A stretch of DNA of 64,000 nt from Gautieria morchelliformis (GCA_015179125.1 WHVA01000376.1:1-64000), one strand, 5' to 3'; counted from the stretch's first letter, positions 1 to 10,367 are shown. Notes: a model not told the origin generated them from the sequence alone. Made by a program: numbers and translations.

Positions 1-1521
1 TCAAGTTTTGGAATTAGAAATTAGGTGCAGGAGACCCAACGTTATCCTCCAAGATATTTCAATGTAGGTGCATGCAGGAACAACATGATATGCTACAATG
101 GGTGTGAATTCATGCCATGCAAATTGTACTGACAGTACCCTTTGACAAGATGGTTCGCTGCGCATGGTACCCAGATAATGGTGAGTAATGAGTAATAAAT
201 ATAGCAGCGTTAACAGCCTCACCTAGTACATGACCAAATCCATCATCTGCCACTTCCTATGGTCTGAAACTGAAGCTTCTGAGTCCCACACGATTGTAGC
301 CTCCCCCGCCTCTGAATATGCACCACAGCTCCACTCAGCCCCCCCCTCACCACACATGCACACCACCACCACACTCTCCTGCTCCACGGACCCCAAACAC
401 CACCAGTTGCTGAACATCACCACTGTGCCGGTGTCAACATGCCCCCTATTGAAGCCAGGGGAACCTGACACTGTAGGAAGCCAGCTGAGTAGAAAATTGC
501 CAACCATCTCCTGTATGCACCAGAGCTTCCATGGGTAGGGCATAGAGGATTTTTAAGAGAATCTAAATCGTATGAACTAGTTGTGTCACCCGGTACTTTG
601 CCGAGTCCATTGAGGATGGGCAACATTGCAATGTTGATTTATTAGCATAGGAGTATGTTCGGATTGACAACAATGTACATTCTTCTAGGATAAATTAGAT
701 ATCTTTTAAAATGTCAACCCTAACCAAATTCATAGTCTATCATTTGAGCAACTTGTATATTGCAGATATCTTGAATTTTTTTGAATGTTCTGATATTTAA
801 CAAAAAATGGTTGTATGTGCTAAAGCATGGTGTGTATTGAGATAACAGAGAAATTTCAGATAGGATTTGGATGACTATATATTAAAAGTATATATGAAGT
901 TTGTTACATTTATGAGGATAGAATGTAGAGGCTGTTATATTATGGATGGGAGATCAAGCTCTATCCTAGCACTCTTGGGCTCATACTCATGCATATACAC
1001 ATTACCGCCCGGGATCCATTAGATGCACATGTGACATCACTCACACACGCATCTTGCCGGTCCCTTTAACCCTGAGCCAGGTTCCAGGGCCACTCAAGGC
1101 ACAGATCCGAGATGGAGCATGGGAGGCACTCCATCGTTCCTGAATGCATACATTAGCTCCACAGTAATATAGAATGAGCCCCACAGCTTAAGGTACCAGT
1201 ACCTAATGGACAGATAGGTACATACTCAAGCACCAGTGCGTACATCATGCACCGGCGGCACTGGTTCGCTCCACAACCCCCTTTCCATCTCTATCTTAGT
1301 AGGAGCTTCGTTCCAAGTAGTTAAATAGCTAGCTACCATACAATAACAATCTAGGCAGTAAGAAACTCCATTTGTGCTATTGTAGCTGGCTGTATTGAAG
1401 CCACAGTTCTCATTGTTTTGGTCTCAGACTCGCTTCAGCCATTAATTGGTGCTTGAAGACATTTCTCCTTAGTTCCCTTGACTCCTCATCATATAAGTAT
1501 GCAGCAGCATGCGCGCCGTGA
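1..1521. other. Gene-free AT-rich left flank
   Basis: I see no supportable gene here. The reading frames that stay open are short and overlap on both strands between about 220 and 630. They are built on low-complexity CCACCACC-type sequence and show no recognisable motif. The stretch from about 640 to 960 is AT-rich and non-coding. It ends where the recognisable chromodomain sequence of the first retroelement begins. Confidence 0.5.
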
Positions 1522-1707
1522 CTTAACTCCAAGCTCAACAGACGATACCGCTGCCAACTCCAGTACCTAGTCAAGTGGGCAGGCTATGAAAACACCGACG
1601 AAGAGACCTCGTGGATTTCCGCCACGGAATTAGACCATGCCTCTGACCTCATCGCTGATTTCCACAAGTCATATCCTGATAAGCCTGGCCCCATTTCCAC
1701 GCCCTAG
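1522..1707 (+). pseudogene. Chromodomain tail of a chromovirus integrase
   Basis: An open segment of about 61 codons ends at a TAG and is preceded in frame by a TGA. It reads as the end of a chromovirus polyprotein, with the core YLVKWAGYENTDEETSW followed by an acidic/aromatic helix (HASDLIADFHKSYPDKP). This is the aromatic-cage fold (Y, W, W) that chromoviral integrases use to bind modified histone tails and direct insertion. Nothing upstream belongs to the same polyprotein, so this is a 5'-truncated remnant. The homologous domain in the second element (around 9950-10110) is closely similar in layout. Confidence 0.75.
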
Positions 1708-1835
1708 TCATTTCCGGCCTCACTTCCAACACCCATTAATTCTTACAGTTCTCAAGTCAATTGTCAAAATCCGATTAATTTTCCGTTACTCTATATTCCG
1801 ACGCTTCAAGAAATTATCTACAAGTCTTTCGACAC

Positions 1836-3041
1836 CTAATCCTCCCTCATCGTTTCCCCCTCGCCCTCATTCTCCGCTCCCGGACCTTCTTCCGCATGGC
1901 CTATTTCCACGTTGGCCAACTCTGTCTCCACCCTCGTTCCCGCCCCATTCTCCTGCTCTTCCATTTGCAACCCCATCTGGTCCCGGAACAAATCGTTCCG
2001 CCACCGGAACTCCCGCTTCAGCTGTTCCAAAACCGTCGACATAACAGTCATCTGATTTTGGAACGACAACACCTGATGTCGTTGTACTTCCACCATTTCC
2101 AGCAGAATGTTCCGGATCCCGCGCTGTGTTTTCCGGATACCCCTCAACGACTCGGCGATATCGAGCAGGGGCGACGCCATGGTGAAGCAATTTAGCACCG
2201 CTGTTTCCGACTGCCCAGTCACCGGAAAGCCTTCAGCGGCCCTTTTCCCGCTCAGCCCTGGTTTTGACTTCGGGGTTTCAGGCCCCTCGGTCTCGACCTT
2301 TCGCCTTTTCCGCTCCACCCTTGCTGAACATCCGTCCACGACGCACCTCCTCTTCTTGTCACGGCACCGTTCGCAGGCGGTTTCCTGCGGATTTTCCGAC
2401 CATATGCATTCGAGCCCCTTCACCTCGCATGTGTCGCAGGGAGCCTTTTCTTCTTCCCCGTCTCTCGTCTTCCGTTTCCGGGTTGCGGGATTCTCCGGTC
2501 CCAATTCCCGAAGGTCGATAATGCGGGCCATCTTGTTCTTCCTGGCCTGTTGAAACTCGTCCGCCCTCCTTTTCCAATCTGCCACAAGGTTCAGCACAGG
2601 AACTACTTCCTTGTGCTTTCCCTTCCCCTCAGGGGACGGCGTACTTTCCGCTGTGTCTTCCAATTCCGGTTCGGATTCGGAATCGACAACCTTCTGGCAA
2701 GTTTTCCTGTCAGTCTCGGGACTACGCGCAGAACCTTTCCAACTCACCCGGGATTTTCCCGCCTTCTCCGCCGCGACCTTGTCTTCCGCAGCCTTTTGGG
2801 CCGCATCCCGTTTCCGCTGTTCTTCGCGGACACGTGACTCCTCCTCGCGACGTCTACGGTCACGATCCTCCTTCTCCTTCCGCTCCAGTTCCTTGCGCTC
2901 CTCCTCCAGACGTTCCCTCTCTTTCCGCGCGGCTTCCTCAACCTCACACCTTTCGGCCAGTTCCTTCTGCGCAAGCATATCAGCAAAATGCTGCTTCATC
3001 TCGGCACTGGACATTTTGGAGAAGTCGACTGGAGTACTCAT
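1836..3041 (-). CDS. Antisense ORF of the retroelement: coiled-coil protein with Zn2Cys6-like cluster
   Basis: This is a complete, uninterrupted 401-codon ORF that opens with ATG, on the strand opposite to pol and lying between pol and the 3' LTR. Residues about 20-100 are a highly charged Glu/Arg/Lys coiled coil. Around residues 200-235 two half-sites, CDTCEVKGLEC and CERCRDKKRRC, each follow CX2CX6C, the spacing of a fungal binuclear zinc cluster, followed by a basic KRRK stretch. The C-terminal third is again predicted helix/coiled coil with an acidic end. The protein could bind DNA or nucleic acid in the nucleus, but I do not recognise a named family. The ORF is intact although the sense-strand genes of the same copy are lost, which suggests either youth or retention. 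The function is unknown. Confidence 0.6.
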   Translation of the reverse strand: MSTPVDFSKMSSAEMKQHFADMLAQKELAERCEVEEAARKERERLEEERKELERKEKEDRDRRRREEESRVREEQRKRDAAQKAAEDKVAAEKAGKSRVSWKGSARSPETDRKTCQKVVDSESEPELEDTAESTPSPEGKGKHKEVVPVLNLVADWKRRADEFQQARKNKMARIIDLRELGPENPATRKRKTRDGEEEKAPCDTCEVKGLECIWSENPQETACERCRDKKRRCVVDGCSARVERKRRKVETEGPETPKSKPGLSGKRAAEGFPVTGQSETAVLNCFTMASPLLDIAESLRGIRKTQRGIRNILLEMVEVQRHQVLSFQNQMTVMSTVLEQLKREFRWRNDLFRDQMGLQMEEQENGAGTRVETELANVEIGHAEEGPGAENEGEGETMRED

Positions 3042-3150
3042 GGTGGATCAAAACGAAGACACGTCTTGTTTCCCGCCTATCTTTCGAACTCCGACGCATT
3101 TGCTCACAGGTCACGTGATTCCGACCCGTGGTCTCGCGGGGCTCGACCTT

Positions 3151-3163
3151 AGAAGGGAGATAC
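3151..3163 (+). other. Polypurine tract of the first chromovirus
   Basis: A purine-rich run (AGAAGGGAGATAC) sits directly against the LTR start TGTTACG, as expected for the plus-strand primer of reverse transcription. Its position fixes the left LTR border and the sense orientation of the element. Confidence 0.65.
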
Positions 3164-3968
3164 TGTTACGACCGTTCATTTCCGACTTCCGACCCTCAGT
3201 TCCGCCACACCTTCCACCCCTCCAACATTTCCGCAACATATTCCGCCCCTCCGATATTTCCGACATTCCGCCCCTTGTACATTTCCCTTGTTCTTTCAAC
3301 TCTATTACTCAGACCCACCGGACCCACCTTACCATTCATCAAGACCATATGTCCGACCCTCCTTGTGTTTCGTTGTCAGATATGTTTTCCTGACCCCTTG
3401 TTCTTTGCCATTGTTCTACCTTACCCTGAACCCCCCTTGTAGTCCCATTGTTCCCAATAGTTAGTTCCCACGCATTGTCTACTCGACTTCCGCTTCCTCC
3501 GGAATTTGCTTAGTACCATATCATTACCTGTTGTCTCAGCTCTTTGTATAAAAGCCTGTCATGTATATCTCTCTTTCTGCAATCAGATAATCACTTTCGA
3601 TACTTGATTTCCTTCGCTCCATCTCCTGTTCTTAGCACAGCGAGTCTAGCAAGATCTCAGTCTCTCCGCTTTCCGTCTTCCGCCTTCCGCCTCAGTTCCG
3701 ACTCAATTTCCAACCAAACCTTTGGCTCAGTACATTCCGACTTCCGACCCATTTCCGAAATACCTAGGACGATAGTTCATTGGGGGCGCAACCTACAAGT
3801 TGAAGCCGCTGTCCTTTCCAGTTCCGAGTTAGTGGAAATCTCAATACGTAACACTGAAGCCTAGTCCCTCTCCAACTTCCCCATCCAAAACTCGCCCCGT
3901 AACCTCGGACCGTACCTTGGGTTTCGCTCCCAACCTCGGTCACCCTTACGACGGATCGTATTGTAACA
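3164..3968 (+). repeat. 3' LTR (805 bp) of the first chromovirus
   Basis: The sequence begins TGTTACGACC and ends GTATTGTAACA, giving the TGTTAC/GTAACA terminal inverted repeat and TG...CA ends of an LTR. It is adjacent to a polypurine tract. A TATA box (TATAAAAG, 3547-3554) lies near the middle and would start sense transcription. The LTR is rich in a loosely repeated TTCCG/CATTTCCG pentamer-octamer motif. A matching 5' LTR is not in the window, so it can be neither dated nor checked for a target-site duplication. Confidence 0.8.
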
Positions 3969-4334
3969 ATCACACATGATCTCCCCAACCTTCCGTAGAA
4001 ACCGCAGCATCCTGCACTCCAAATCCCCCTAGTCCATACTTCACATGCACACCCACTCGCGCCAGTCGCATCCTTTCATACTAGATCCCTACACACAAGC
4101 AGTTAAATAGTCACTGTGTGTACTCCAGACAGTTAGTTAATCCAACCCACCAGTTACACATGCAAGCAATCGTCTCGAAGCATCTCACTCGCATTAGATC
4201 TCATCTCGCTGCACATATACACTGCACAGACTATTCTTCATAGAATAACCTCCCTCTCGATTCGACTTCACTTCGAAGTCTGAATCTTAACATCACACAA
4301 ACAAAAACTCATTCACTCTTAATCTTCACAGTCC

Positions 4335-4790
4335 ATGCAGGCTTGGGATCGGAACCAAGCGAAGACAAAGCCAAAGTCAACGGGGGCGAAGAAATGGAAA
4401 GTGACGGAGGAGGAGTCTGAAGAGGAAGAAGTGAGTATTCCGTTATGGCTTGGCTCGGGTTCTGACTTGTTTTTTAGGAATTTCCTTGCGACAACTGTTA
4501 CAGGTGCAAAGTCCCTTGCATTCGGGGAACTAATATGGCGTGTTGGGACTGCAACATGCGCAAGGTGCATTGCAGCTTCAGAGAGGGAAAGTGCAAGCCT
4601 AGGGTTGGGGCCAGAACCGAGGTGCTGGTGGTCAAAATGCCAAGGTCGACGCCAGTGAAGCCGACAGGAGCCAAGCCGTCGGTTGAAATCAAGGCAGGTC
4701 CTTCGGGTTCAGGATCCGGAACAGGATCAGGGTTGCCTACTGAGGCCGGGCGGCCCAAATTAACAGGCCTCTCGGGAGATCAGGCCTCGG
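4335..4790 (+). pseudogene. Zinc-cluster-like ORF broken by insertion of the second chromovirus
   Basis: Exon 1 starts at an ATG and encodes a short basic/acidic segment ending in a run of Glu. A 47-nt intron (4431-4477, GTGAGT...TTTAG) keeps the frame. Exon 2 opens with CDNCYRCKVPC, then after about seven residues CWDCNMRKVHC: two CX2CX6C half-sites, again the spacing of a binuclear zinc cluster, followed by a Pro/Gly/Ser-rich tail. The frame then runs straight into the LTR at 4791 and would continue about 83 codons through LTR sequence, giving a chimeric C-terminus. I see no continuation of the protein on the far side of the element. The cysteine pattern resembles the antisense retroelement ORF at 1836-3041. 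It could be a host gene or another transposon-linked gene. Confidence 0.5.
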
Positions 4791-5195
4791 TGTCAGGGTT
4801 CACGCATTTCCTTCCACAAGTTTCTATTTCCTTCCATGAGTTTCCGTTACCTTCCGTCAGTTTCCATAACCTTCCGTCACATTCCGTCACCTTCCATCAC
4901 CTTCCGTCACACTCCGTCACATGTCACATTCTGTCACCTTCCGTAACCTTCTACAAGTTTCCGTCTCCCATATTATGTAAGCCTTGCCAGCGCTATAAGA
5001 CTGTAGCCCATGTGGTGGCGTTTCCTCAGCTTGATCTCTGAGGATACCCACTACACAGGCAAGTCCCCATGTATCTATCGTTGGTAGAGTTATAAACTGA
5101 GGATACCCACTACACAGTTGGTCATTGTCCTAGTATCGGCTCTTATCTCCTTGAGTATCTTTGGTTGTGGCTTCGTCATTAGTGTTGCCCTCACA
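4791..5195 (+). repeat. 5' LTR (405 bp)
   Basis: It begins TGTCAGGGTTCACGC and ends GTTGCCCTCACA; the same ends recur at 10976-11320. The U3 part is an irregular array of TTCCGTCAC/TTCCATCAC-type 9-10-mers. A TATA-like CTATAAGA (4993-5000) lies just before the R/U5 part. A 21-bp sequence (CTGAGGATACCCACTACACAG) occurs twice, at 5038-5058 and 5097-5117. The 59-bp segment this adds is absent from the 3' LTR and accounts for the whole length difference. Confidence 0.9.
4994..5037 (+). promoter_or_regulatory. LTR promoter: TATA box and presumed transcript start carrying the self-primer
   Basis: TATAAGA at 4994-5000 is followed, 34 bp downstream of its first base, by AGCTTGATCT at 5028-5037. If transcription starts there, the first ten bases of the RNA are the exact reverse complement of AGATCAAGCT at 5198-5207, just inside the LTR. 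This is the arrangement described for the self-priming element Tf1. The start site is inferred from TATA spacing and complementarity. Confidence 0.5.
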
Positions 5196-5197
5196 GA

Positions 5198-5207
5198 AGA
5201 TCAAGCT
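5198..5207 (+). other. Putative self-complementary primer-binding site
   Basis: AGATCAAGCT begins two bases after the 5' LTR ends and pairs perfectly with AGCTTGATCT inside the LTR. The usual tRNA-type PBS beginning TGG is not seen after the LTR. Self-priming is known for the Tf1/sushi branch of chromoviruses, so the site agrees with the chromodomain classification. Confidence 0.5.
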
Positions 5208-5255
5208 CATAGGACGACCCCACACATTTTTCTTAACCAGCCTTCATCTCAGCCT

Positions 5256-6362
5256 ATGGCAGACCAACTTCCAGACGCATACTGGGACTCCCTGGGTGAC
5301 CATGGGCCATTTCTTCGAGGCCTCCTTGCCAGCCAAGCACAGCAGCTGCAGCAACTTCAACTGCAGAATCAGGAACTGCACGGTCAGATTGTTAACGTTC
5401 ACGACCACTTAGCCAACGCTGCCGCCAAGGCTGCTGTTGCTGCTGCTCAAGCCCTTGCACCCTCAGTACCTCACAGTGTCCCTCCATCTACTCGCTCTAT
5501 CAAAGCAGCGGAACCGGAGAAGTTCAATGGAGACCGTGCAGAGACTGAAGGGTTTATCAGGTCTATCAGATTGTCCATCGCTGTCCAGCCAGCATCCTTC
5601 CCAGATGAGCGCACAAAGATCCTGTATGCTCTTTCCTTCATGACAGGAGGTTCTGCGGAGATATGGGCACACAACGAGACACAGGCTGTCATTGATGGCA
5701 CCTCCTCTATATCCACTCTGGACGGGTTCATTAAACGTGTGGAGGAGGCCTTTGGTGACCCAGATCATGCCAGAACGGCTCGCACTAAACTGCATGACCT
5801 TAGGATGGCGTCAGGAATGTCGGCAGATGAATACACAGCTCAATTTGAGATCCTGGCAGGCAGGACAGGCTTTAATGATGAGGCACTCGAGGATGCCTAT
5901 GCTCGTGGCCTCCCAGCAGGTATCCTTGATAAGATCCACGCCCAGCCCTTTCTTCCATCCAACCTCAAGGCCTGGAAGGAAGCAGCCTGTCAGATTGACC
6001 GCAATCATCGTCGTCTGTTAGAGGTCAGGAAGGCACAGACACCTCATGTCCCTAATCACCCTCCTCCTGCCCGACCACTCCACACTCCTGCTACGGCTCC
6101 TGTTGTCACAACACCACCCAGTAATGCGACACCTATGGACATTGACTCATCCCGCCGCCGCACCGAAACACGGACCTGCTACAACTGTAAGAGACCTGGT
6201 CACATTTCACCAGACTGTCCTGAAACTCGCAAGCCACGAATCCGCGCAAACCTCACGGAGGTGGACATTGCAGCAATTGTCTCTAAATCTGTGGCAGCGG
6301 CGATGGAGGAACGCAAACAGAAGGTGGAAGCCCCTGTCCAAGATGAAGGAAAGGGTTTTTAG
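5256..6362 (+). CDS. Gag polyprotein of the second chromovirus
   Basis: The ORF has about 368 codons from the first good ATG after the primer site. An N-terminal Gln/Leu coiled coil (LQQLQLQNQELHGQIVNVHD) is followed by an Ala-rich region. The middle is a capsid-like helical domain (EPEKFNGDRAETEGFIRSI through QCx-type helices ending near the QIDRNHRRL motif). Near the C-terminus is one CCHC zinc knuckle, CYNCKRPGHISPDC (6177-6218), for RNA binding. The frame is intact, unlike pol. It ends GGT TTT TAG, and the pol frame continues +1 from that point. Gag would form the virus-like particle core. Confidence 0.85.
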   Translation: MADQLPDAYWDSLGDHGPFLRGLLASQAQQLQQLQLQNQELHGQIVNVHDHLANAAAKAAVAAAQALAPSVPHSVPPSTRSIKAAEPEKFNGDRAETEGFIRSIRLSIAVQPASFPDERTKILYALSFMTGGSAEIWAHNETQAVIDGTSSISTLDGFIKRVEEAFGDPDHARTARTKLHDLRMASGMSADEYTAQFEILAGRTGFNDEALEDAYARGLPAGILDKIHAQPFLPSNLKAWKEAACQIDRNHRRLLEVRKAQTPHVPNHPPPARPLHTPATAPVVTTPPSNATPMDIDSSRRRTETRTCYNCKRPGHISPDCPETRKPRIRANLTEVDIAAIVSKSVAAAMEERKQKVEAPVQDEGKGF

Positions 6363-9300
6363 GCCAGTCAGCGGTGAAAGACATGCCCCGCTCGACGAAT
6401 CGATTTTCAGTTCTCGAAACATGTACAATAGGGATCACAGGCGATATGATGCATCCTTCTCCTATCCTGATCGAACTGAAACCAAACCAGCCATGCCAAA
6501 AACCCAACCCATCGCTCCAGTTGCTAATGCAAACCTTCCAGTCCCTCTATATGTCCGTACTGCTGACCTCCGCCGATGCACCAAAGTACCTCTCAAGGTC
6601 CACTCCGTTGACACAGGGCATCCACTTGCAATTGACTCCCTCCTTGACAGTGGTGCTACAGGGATGTTCATCGATGTGGGGTTTGTAAGGGAACACAGAC
6701 TTCGGACCCGTCCCCTACCCCGTGCCATCCCTGTCTACAATATTGATGGTACCCCAAATGAGGCTGGCTCAATCAAGGAAGAAGTTGACCTCATTTGCAC
6801 CTTTGGGGATCATACGGAACGTGCCACATTCTCCGTCACGAGCCTTGGACGACTTGCCATCATTCTTGGTCACACATGGCTCGTTGACCACAACCCAGAA
6901 GTTGACTGGCGTACAGGAGATGTGAAGATGACACGCTGTCCCAAGTCATGTGGGGGCAGACCTGTTGTCAGAGGGCCCACAGTCGAAACTGTTCCAGAAG
7001 AGAGTGTAGATCAAGAGGAGGTTCCCATACAGCACACCCGCTCCCTACTTGAGGAAGGAGACAGGACCTTTGTCATCTTTGTGAATGAGAGTCCTGAAAT
7101 GATTGGCGCAGGCTGGACTGTTCCCAACAGCTTGCTGAACGGGCCAGCAAGTCTGCACCAGTCAGATCCTTGAGGACCTTGTCCCCAAACCATACCAGGA
7201 GTTCAAGGATGTGTTTTCTAAGGAGTCATTTGACCAACTGCCTCCTCGAAAGCCCTGGGACCATGCAATTGAGCTCACTCCAGGTGCACAACCCTTCAGC
7301 ACAAAGGTTTACCCAATGTCACCGGTTGAGCAAAGGGAACTGGATAACTTCCTTGAGGAGAACCTGAAGAGCCATCGTATCCGTCCTTCCAATCACCTAT
7401 GGCATCTCCCGTCTTCTTTGTGAAGAAAAAGGACGGCAGTCTTAGATTTGTGCAAGACTACCGGAAGCTCAATGATATAACAATCAAGAATGCCTATCCT
7501 TTGCCCCTTGTTCCAGACATCATGAATAAGATTGCTGCTGGAAGGGCTAAATACTTCACAAAGCTTGACATTCGCTGGGGATATAATAATGTACGCATAA
7601 AAGAGGGAGATGAGTGGAAGGCAGCCTTTCAGACAAATAGGGGCTGTATGAACCTCTAGTCATGTTCTTTGGACTCACGAACAGCCCAGCAACCTTCCAG
7701 ACAATGATGAATGACATCTTCAAGAGTCTCATCGATGAAGGGGTTGTGGTGGTGTTCATGGATGACATTCTATCTTCACAGAGTCGCTTGAAGAACATCG
7801 TAGGATTGTACGACGTGTCCTTGAAATCCTCCGGGCCAACAACCTGTACCTCAAACCTGAAAAATGCCTATTTGAGCAATAGAGGTGAGTATCTCGGCCT
7901 CATCCTCTCTCAAGGACAGGTTGCCATGGACCCAGTCAAGGTTGCAGGGGTGCGGGACTGGCCAATACCACGTAACGTCACTGAAGTCAAATCATTCCTT
8001 GGTTTCATCAACTTCTACCGTAGATTTGTGGAAGACTTCTCACACATTGCAAAGCCCCTCAACCAGTTGACAAAACAGGATGCCCAATGGTCTTGGGATC
8101 CAAATGGCCCAGAGCAAATGTCCTTCGACAAGCTCAAACTCCTCATCACCTCAACACCGATCCTTGTCCTCCCTGATCAAGACAAACATTTCCGTCTTGA
8201 AACAGATGCCTCAGCCTATGCCACAGGAGCAGTACTGTCCCAGCTATGTGATGATGGCAAATGGCGGCCGTGGGTTTGTCTCCAAAAGCCTCAATGATGC
8301 TGAACGCAACTATGCCATCCATGACAAGGAGCTTCTTTCTGTGATTCGGGATTAGAGGAATGGCGCCACATCTTAGAGGGAACGAAGCACAAGATTGAGA
8401 TTCTCAATGACCATCAGAATCTCACCTACTTCCGCACTGCACAAAACCTGAACCGTCGTCAAGCACGCTGGTCACTCTACCTCTCTCGCTTTGATTTTGA
8501 GCTGATCCATCGTCCTGGTCGTCATTCAGCCAAGCCTGATGCACTCTCACGACGCGTGGATCATAAGCGGGGGGAGGAAGACAACCAAAATCAAGTCTTA
8601 CTTACCCCTGACTTGTTCCACATCAAGGCGAATCCTCCAGAGGCTGGCGCGCAGTTAGTCCCAGGTGAAGGTGATGCTTTCCTCAATCGAGTAAGGAACT
8701 GTGTAGACCGGGATGAAAAGGTTGTCAAGGCTCTCAAAGAACTGGGCTCCTCTGGAAATTTGCGAGGAGAAGAGTGGTCTGAACAGGATGGGCTTGTCCT
8801 CTATCACAACAAAGTGTACGTGCCGCTTGATGCAAAACTACGACATGACATAGTGAAAGCGCACCATGACATGCCTCTCACCGGTCACCCTGGTCGTTGG
8901 AGAACCACTGAACTAGTTGCTCGGAGTTACTGGTGGCCTGGGATGGGACGTTACATTGCAAAATACGTGAAGGCCTGTGACCTGTGCAACCGGACAAAAA
9001 CCTTCCCTGCTTCTCCCATTGGCAAGCTTCTACCAAACCGTATCCCAGACCGTAGATGGCAGGTTATGTCTGTTGACTTGATCGTAGAACTGCCTACCAG
9101 TCATGGCTATGATGCTCTCCTTGTTGTCGTCGATCGCCTCTCAAAGCGTGCACATGTCATTCCCACCACTTCAGATGTAACTTCGGTGGGAGTTGCCCGA
9201 CTCTTCCGTGATCATGTTTGGAAACTTCATGGGCTCCCTGAAGAAATCATCAGTGATCGAGGCACACAGTTCATCTCCCAGTTCATGCGTGAACTGAACA

Positions 9301-10261
9301 AACTTCTTGGTGTCAAAGTCGCTGCCTCTACTGCTTATCACCCCCAAACTGATGGACAGACTGAAAGGGTTAATCAGGAGATTGAGCAATACCTTCGACT
9401 ATTCGTCAACCAGCGTCAGGATGATTGGTTTGAATGGATATCCTTGGCCGAGTTTGCCTATAACAACCGAATCCATGCCTCAACCCAGACTACACCCTTC
9501 ATGTTGGACAGTGGCCAACATCCAAGGCTGGGACTGGAACCAGTCGGGAAACTCGACTCGAGGCCCTGGATGAGTTCACAACACGGATGGAAGCGGCCAC
9601 AAGAGAAGCTCGTTCGGCCCTGTCCAAGGCAGCAGAGGACATGGCACGCTTCTATGACGTGCACCATAAAGCAGCCCCAGTTTATAAGCTTGGTGACAAG
9701 GTCTGGCTCAATGCACAAAACATCACAACCACTCGCCCAATGAAGAAGCTAGACCACAAGTGGCTAGGCCCCTACACTGTTAATAAGGTGGTCTCACGAA
9801 ATGCCTATGGTCTAAATCTTCCTACATCCTTTGGTCGCACACATCCAGTGTTCTCTGTCGTCCTGCTTCGGCCATATGAAGATGACCCAATCCTTGAACG
9901 TCATGCCCCTCCACCACCCCCCCCTGTCATACGGGATGGAGCCGAAGAATATGAAGTTGAAAGGATTCTAGACAGCAGGATGTTCCGTGGAAGGTTGGAG
10001 TATCTCGTGCGCTGGAAGGGCTATGGAGCTGCCGACGATCTCTGGCTACCAGCGAAAGATGTCTCTGGGGCAAAGCGACTCGTTAAAGAATTTCACCGGC
10101 AGAACCCAGAGGCACCTCAATGTATCTCAGCAGCCACATATATGTCCCTCCCCTTCCAGAGATTTCAGAACTTCACAGAACCTTCCAGGCAAACTCTCTT
10201 CGACTGGACAGCAGGCAGGGCTTCTACTTATGATGTCAAGGGTCCAGAACCCCAAAGATAA
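6361..10261 (+). pseudogene. Pol: protease, reverse transcriptase, RNase H, integrase and chromodomain (frameshifted)
   Basis: Pol is read in the +1 frame relative to gag. Visible in order are: aspartic protease with LDSGATGMFID (about 6643-6675); RT with [19 protein letters not shown] and the catalytic box VVFMDDIL (about 7747-7770); connection and RNase H with LETDASAYATGAVLSQ (about 8200) and AERNYAIHDKELL; integrase with an HHCC zinc finger (H..H, CDLC), then DLIVELP, SDRGTQF and QTERVNQEIEQ as the DDE residues; and a C-terminal chromodomain YLVRWKGYGAADDLW. Stops at 7171-7173, 7657-7659 and 8353-8355, plus frame changes near 7400, 7790, 7880, 8260 and 9580, break it. It cannot make active enzyme. 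The integrase core (8556-9580) and the chromodomain part (9587-10261) remain open. Confidence 0.9.
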
Positions 10262-10367
10262 GCGATATCGGCCTCCGCCTAACCAATTCATTCCGATAAG
10301 CTATATATCCCCTCTCCACCTGTGACCGCTCACTTCCACTGCATCGACCCCACCACATCCATCAACC

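Larger units (their letters stand above)
1522..3968 (+). mobile_element. 3' half of a Ty3/gypsy chromovirus (5'-truncated copy)
   Basis: The right-hand part of an LTR retrotransposon reads left to right: the C-terminal chromodomain of the integrase, a 1.2-kb antisense ORF, a polypurine tract, then one LTR. No gag, protease, reverse transcriptase, integrase core or 5' LTR is present to the left, so the copy is truncated at about 1520. The chromodomain places it in the chromovirus branch of Ty3/gypsy. The element is unlikely to be autonomous. Its LTR sequence does not resemble that of the second element downstream, so two different families are present. Confidence 0.75.

Noticed and set aside
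1..543. Overlapping plus and minus ORFs at the window start
   Set aside because: Both strands are open only because of CCACCACC low-complexity sequence. There are no motifs, and the minus frames lack a consistent start.
4791..5000. Regularly spaced TTCCGTCAC repeats as a CRISPR-like array
   Set aside because: The 9-10-bp units have no true spacers, lie in an LTR and are in a eukaryotic genome. This is a simple U3 short-repeat array.
4535..5041. Continuous 168-codon ORF crossing into the 5' LTR
   Set aside because: The part after 4790 is LTR sequence read through, made of the TTCCGTCAC short repeat. It is a chimeric consequence of the insertion rather than a native gene.
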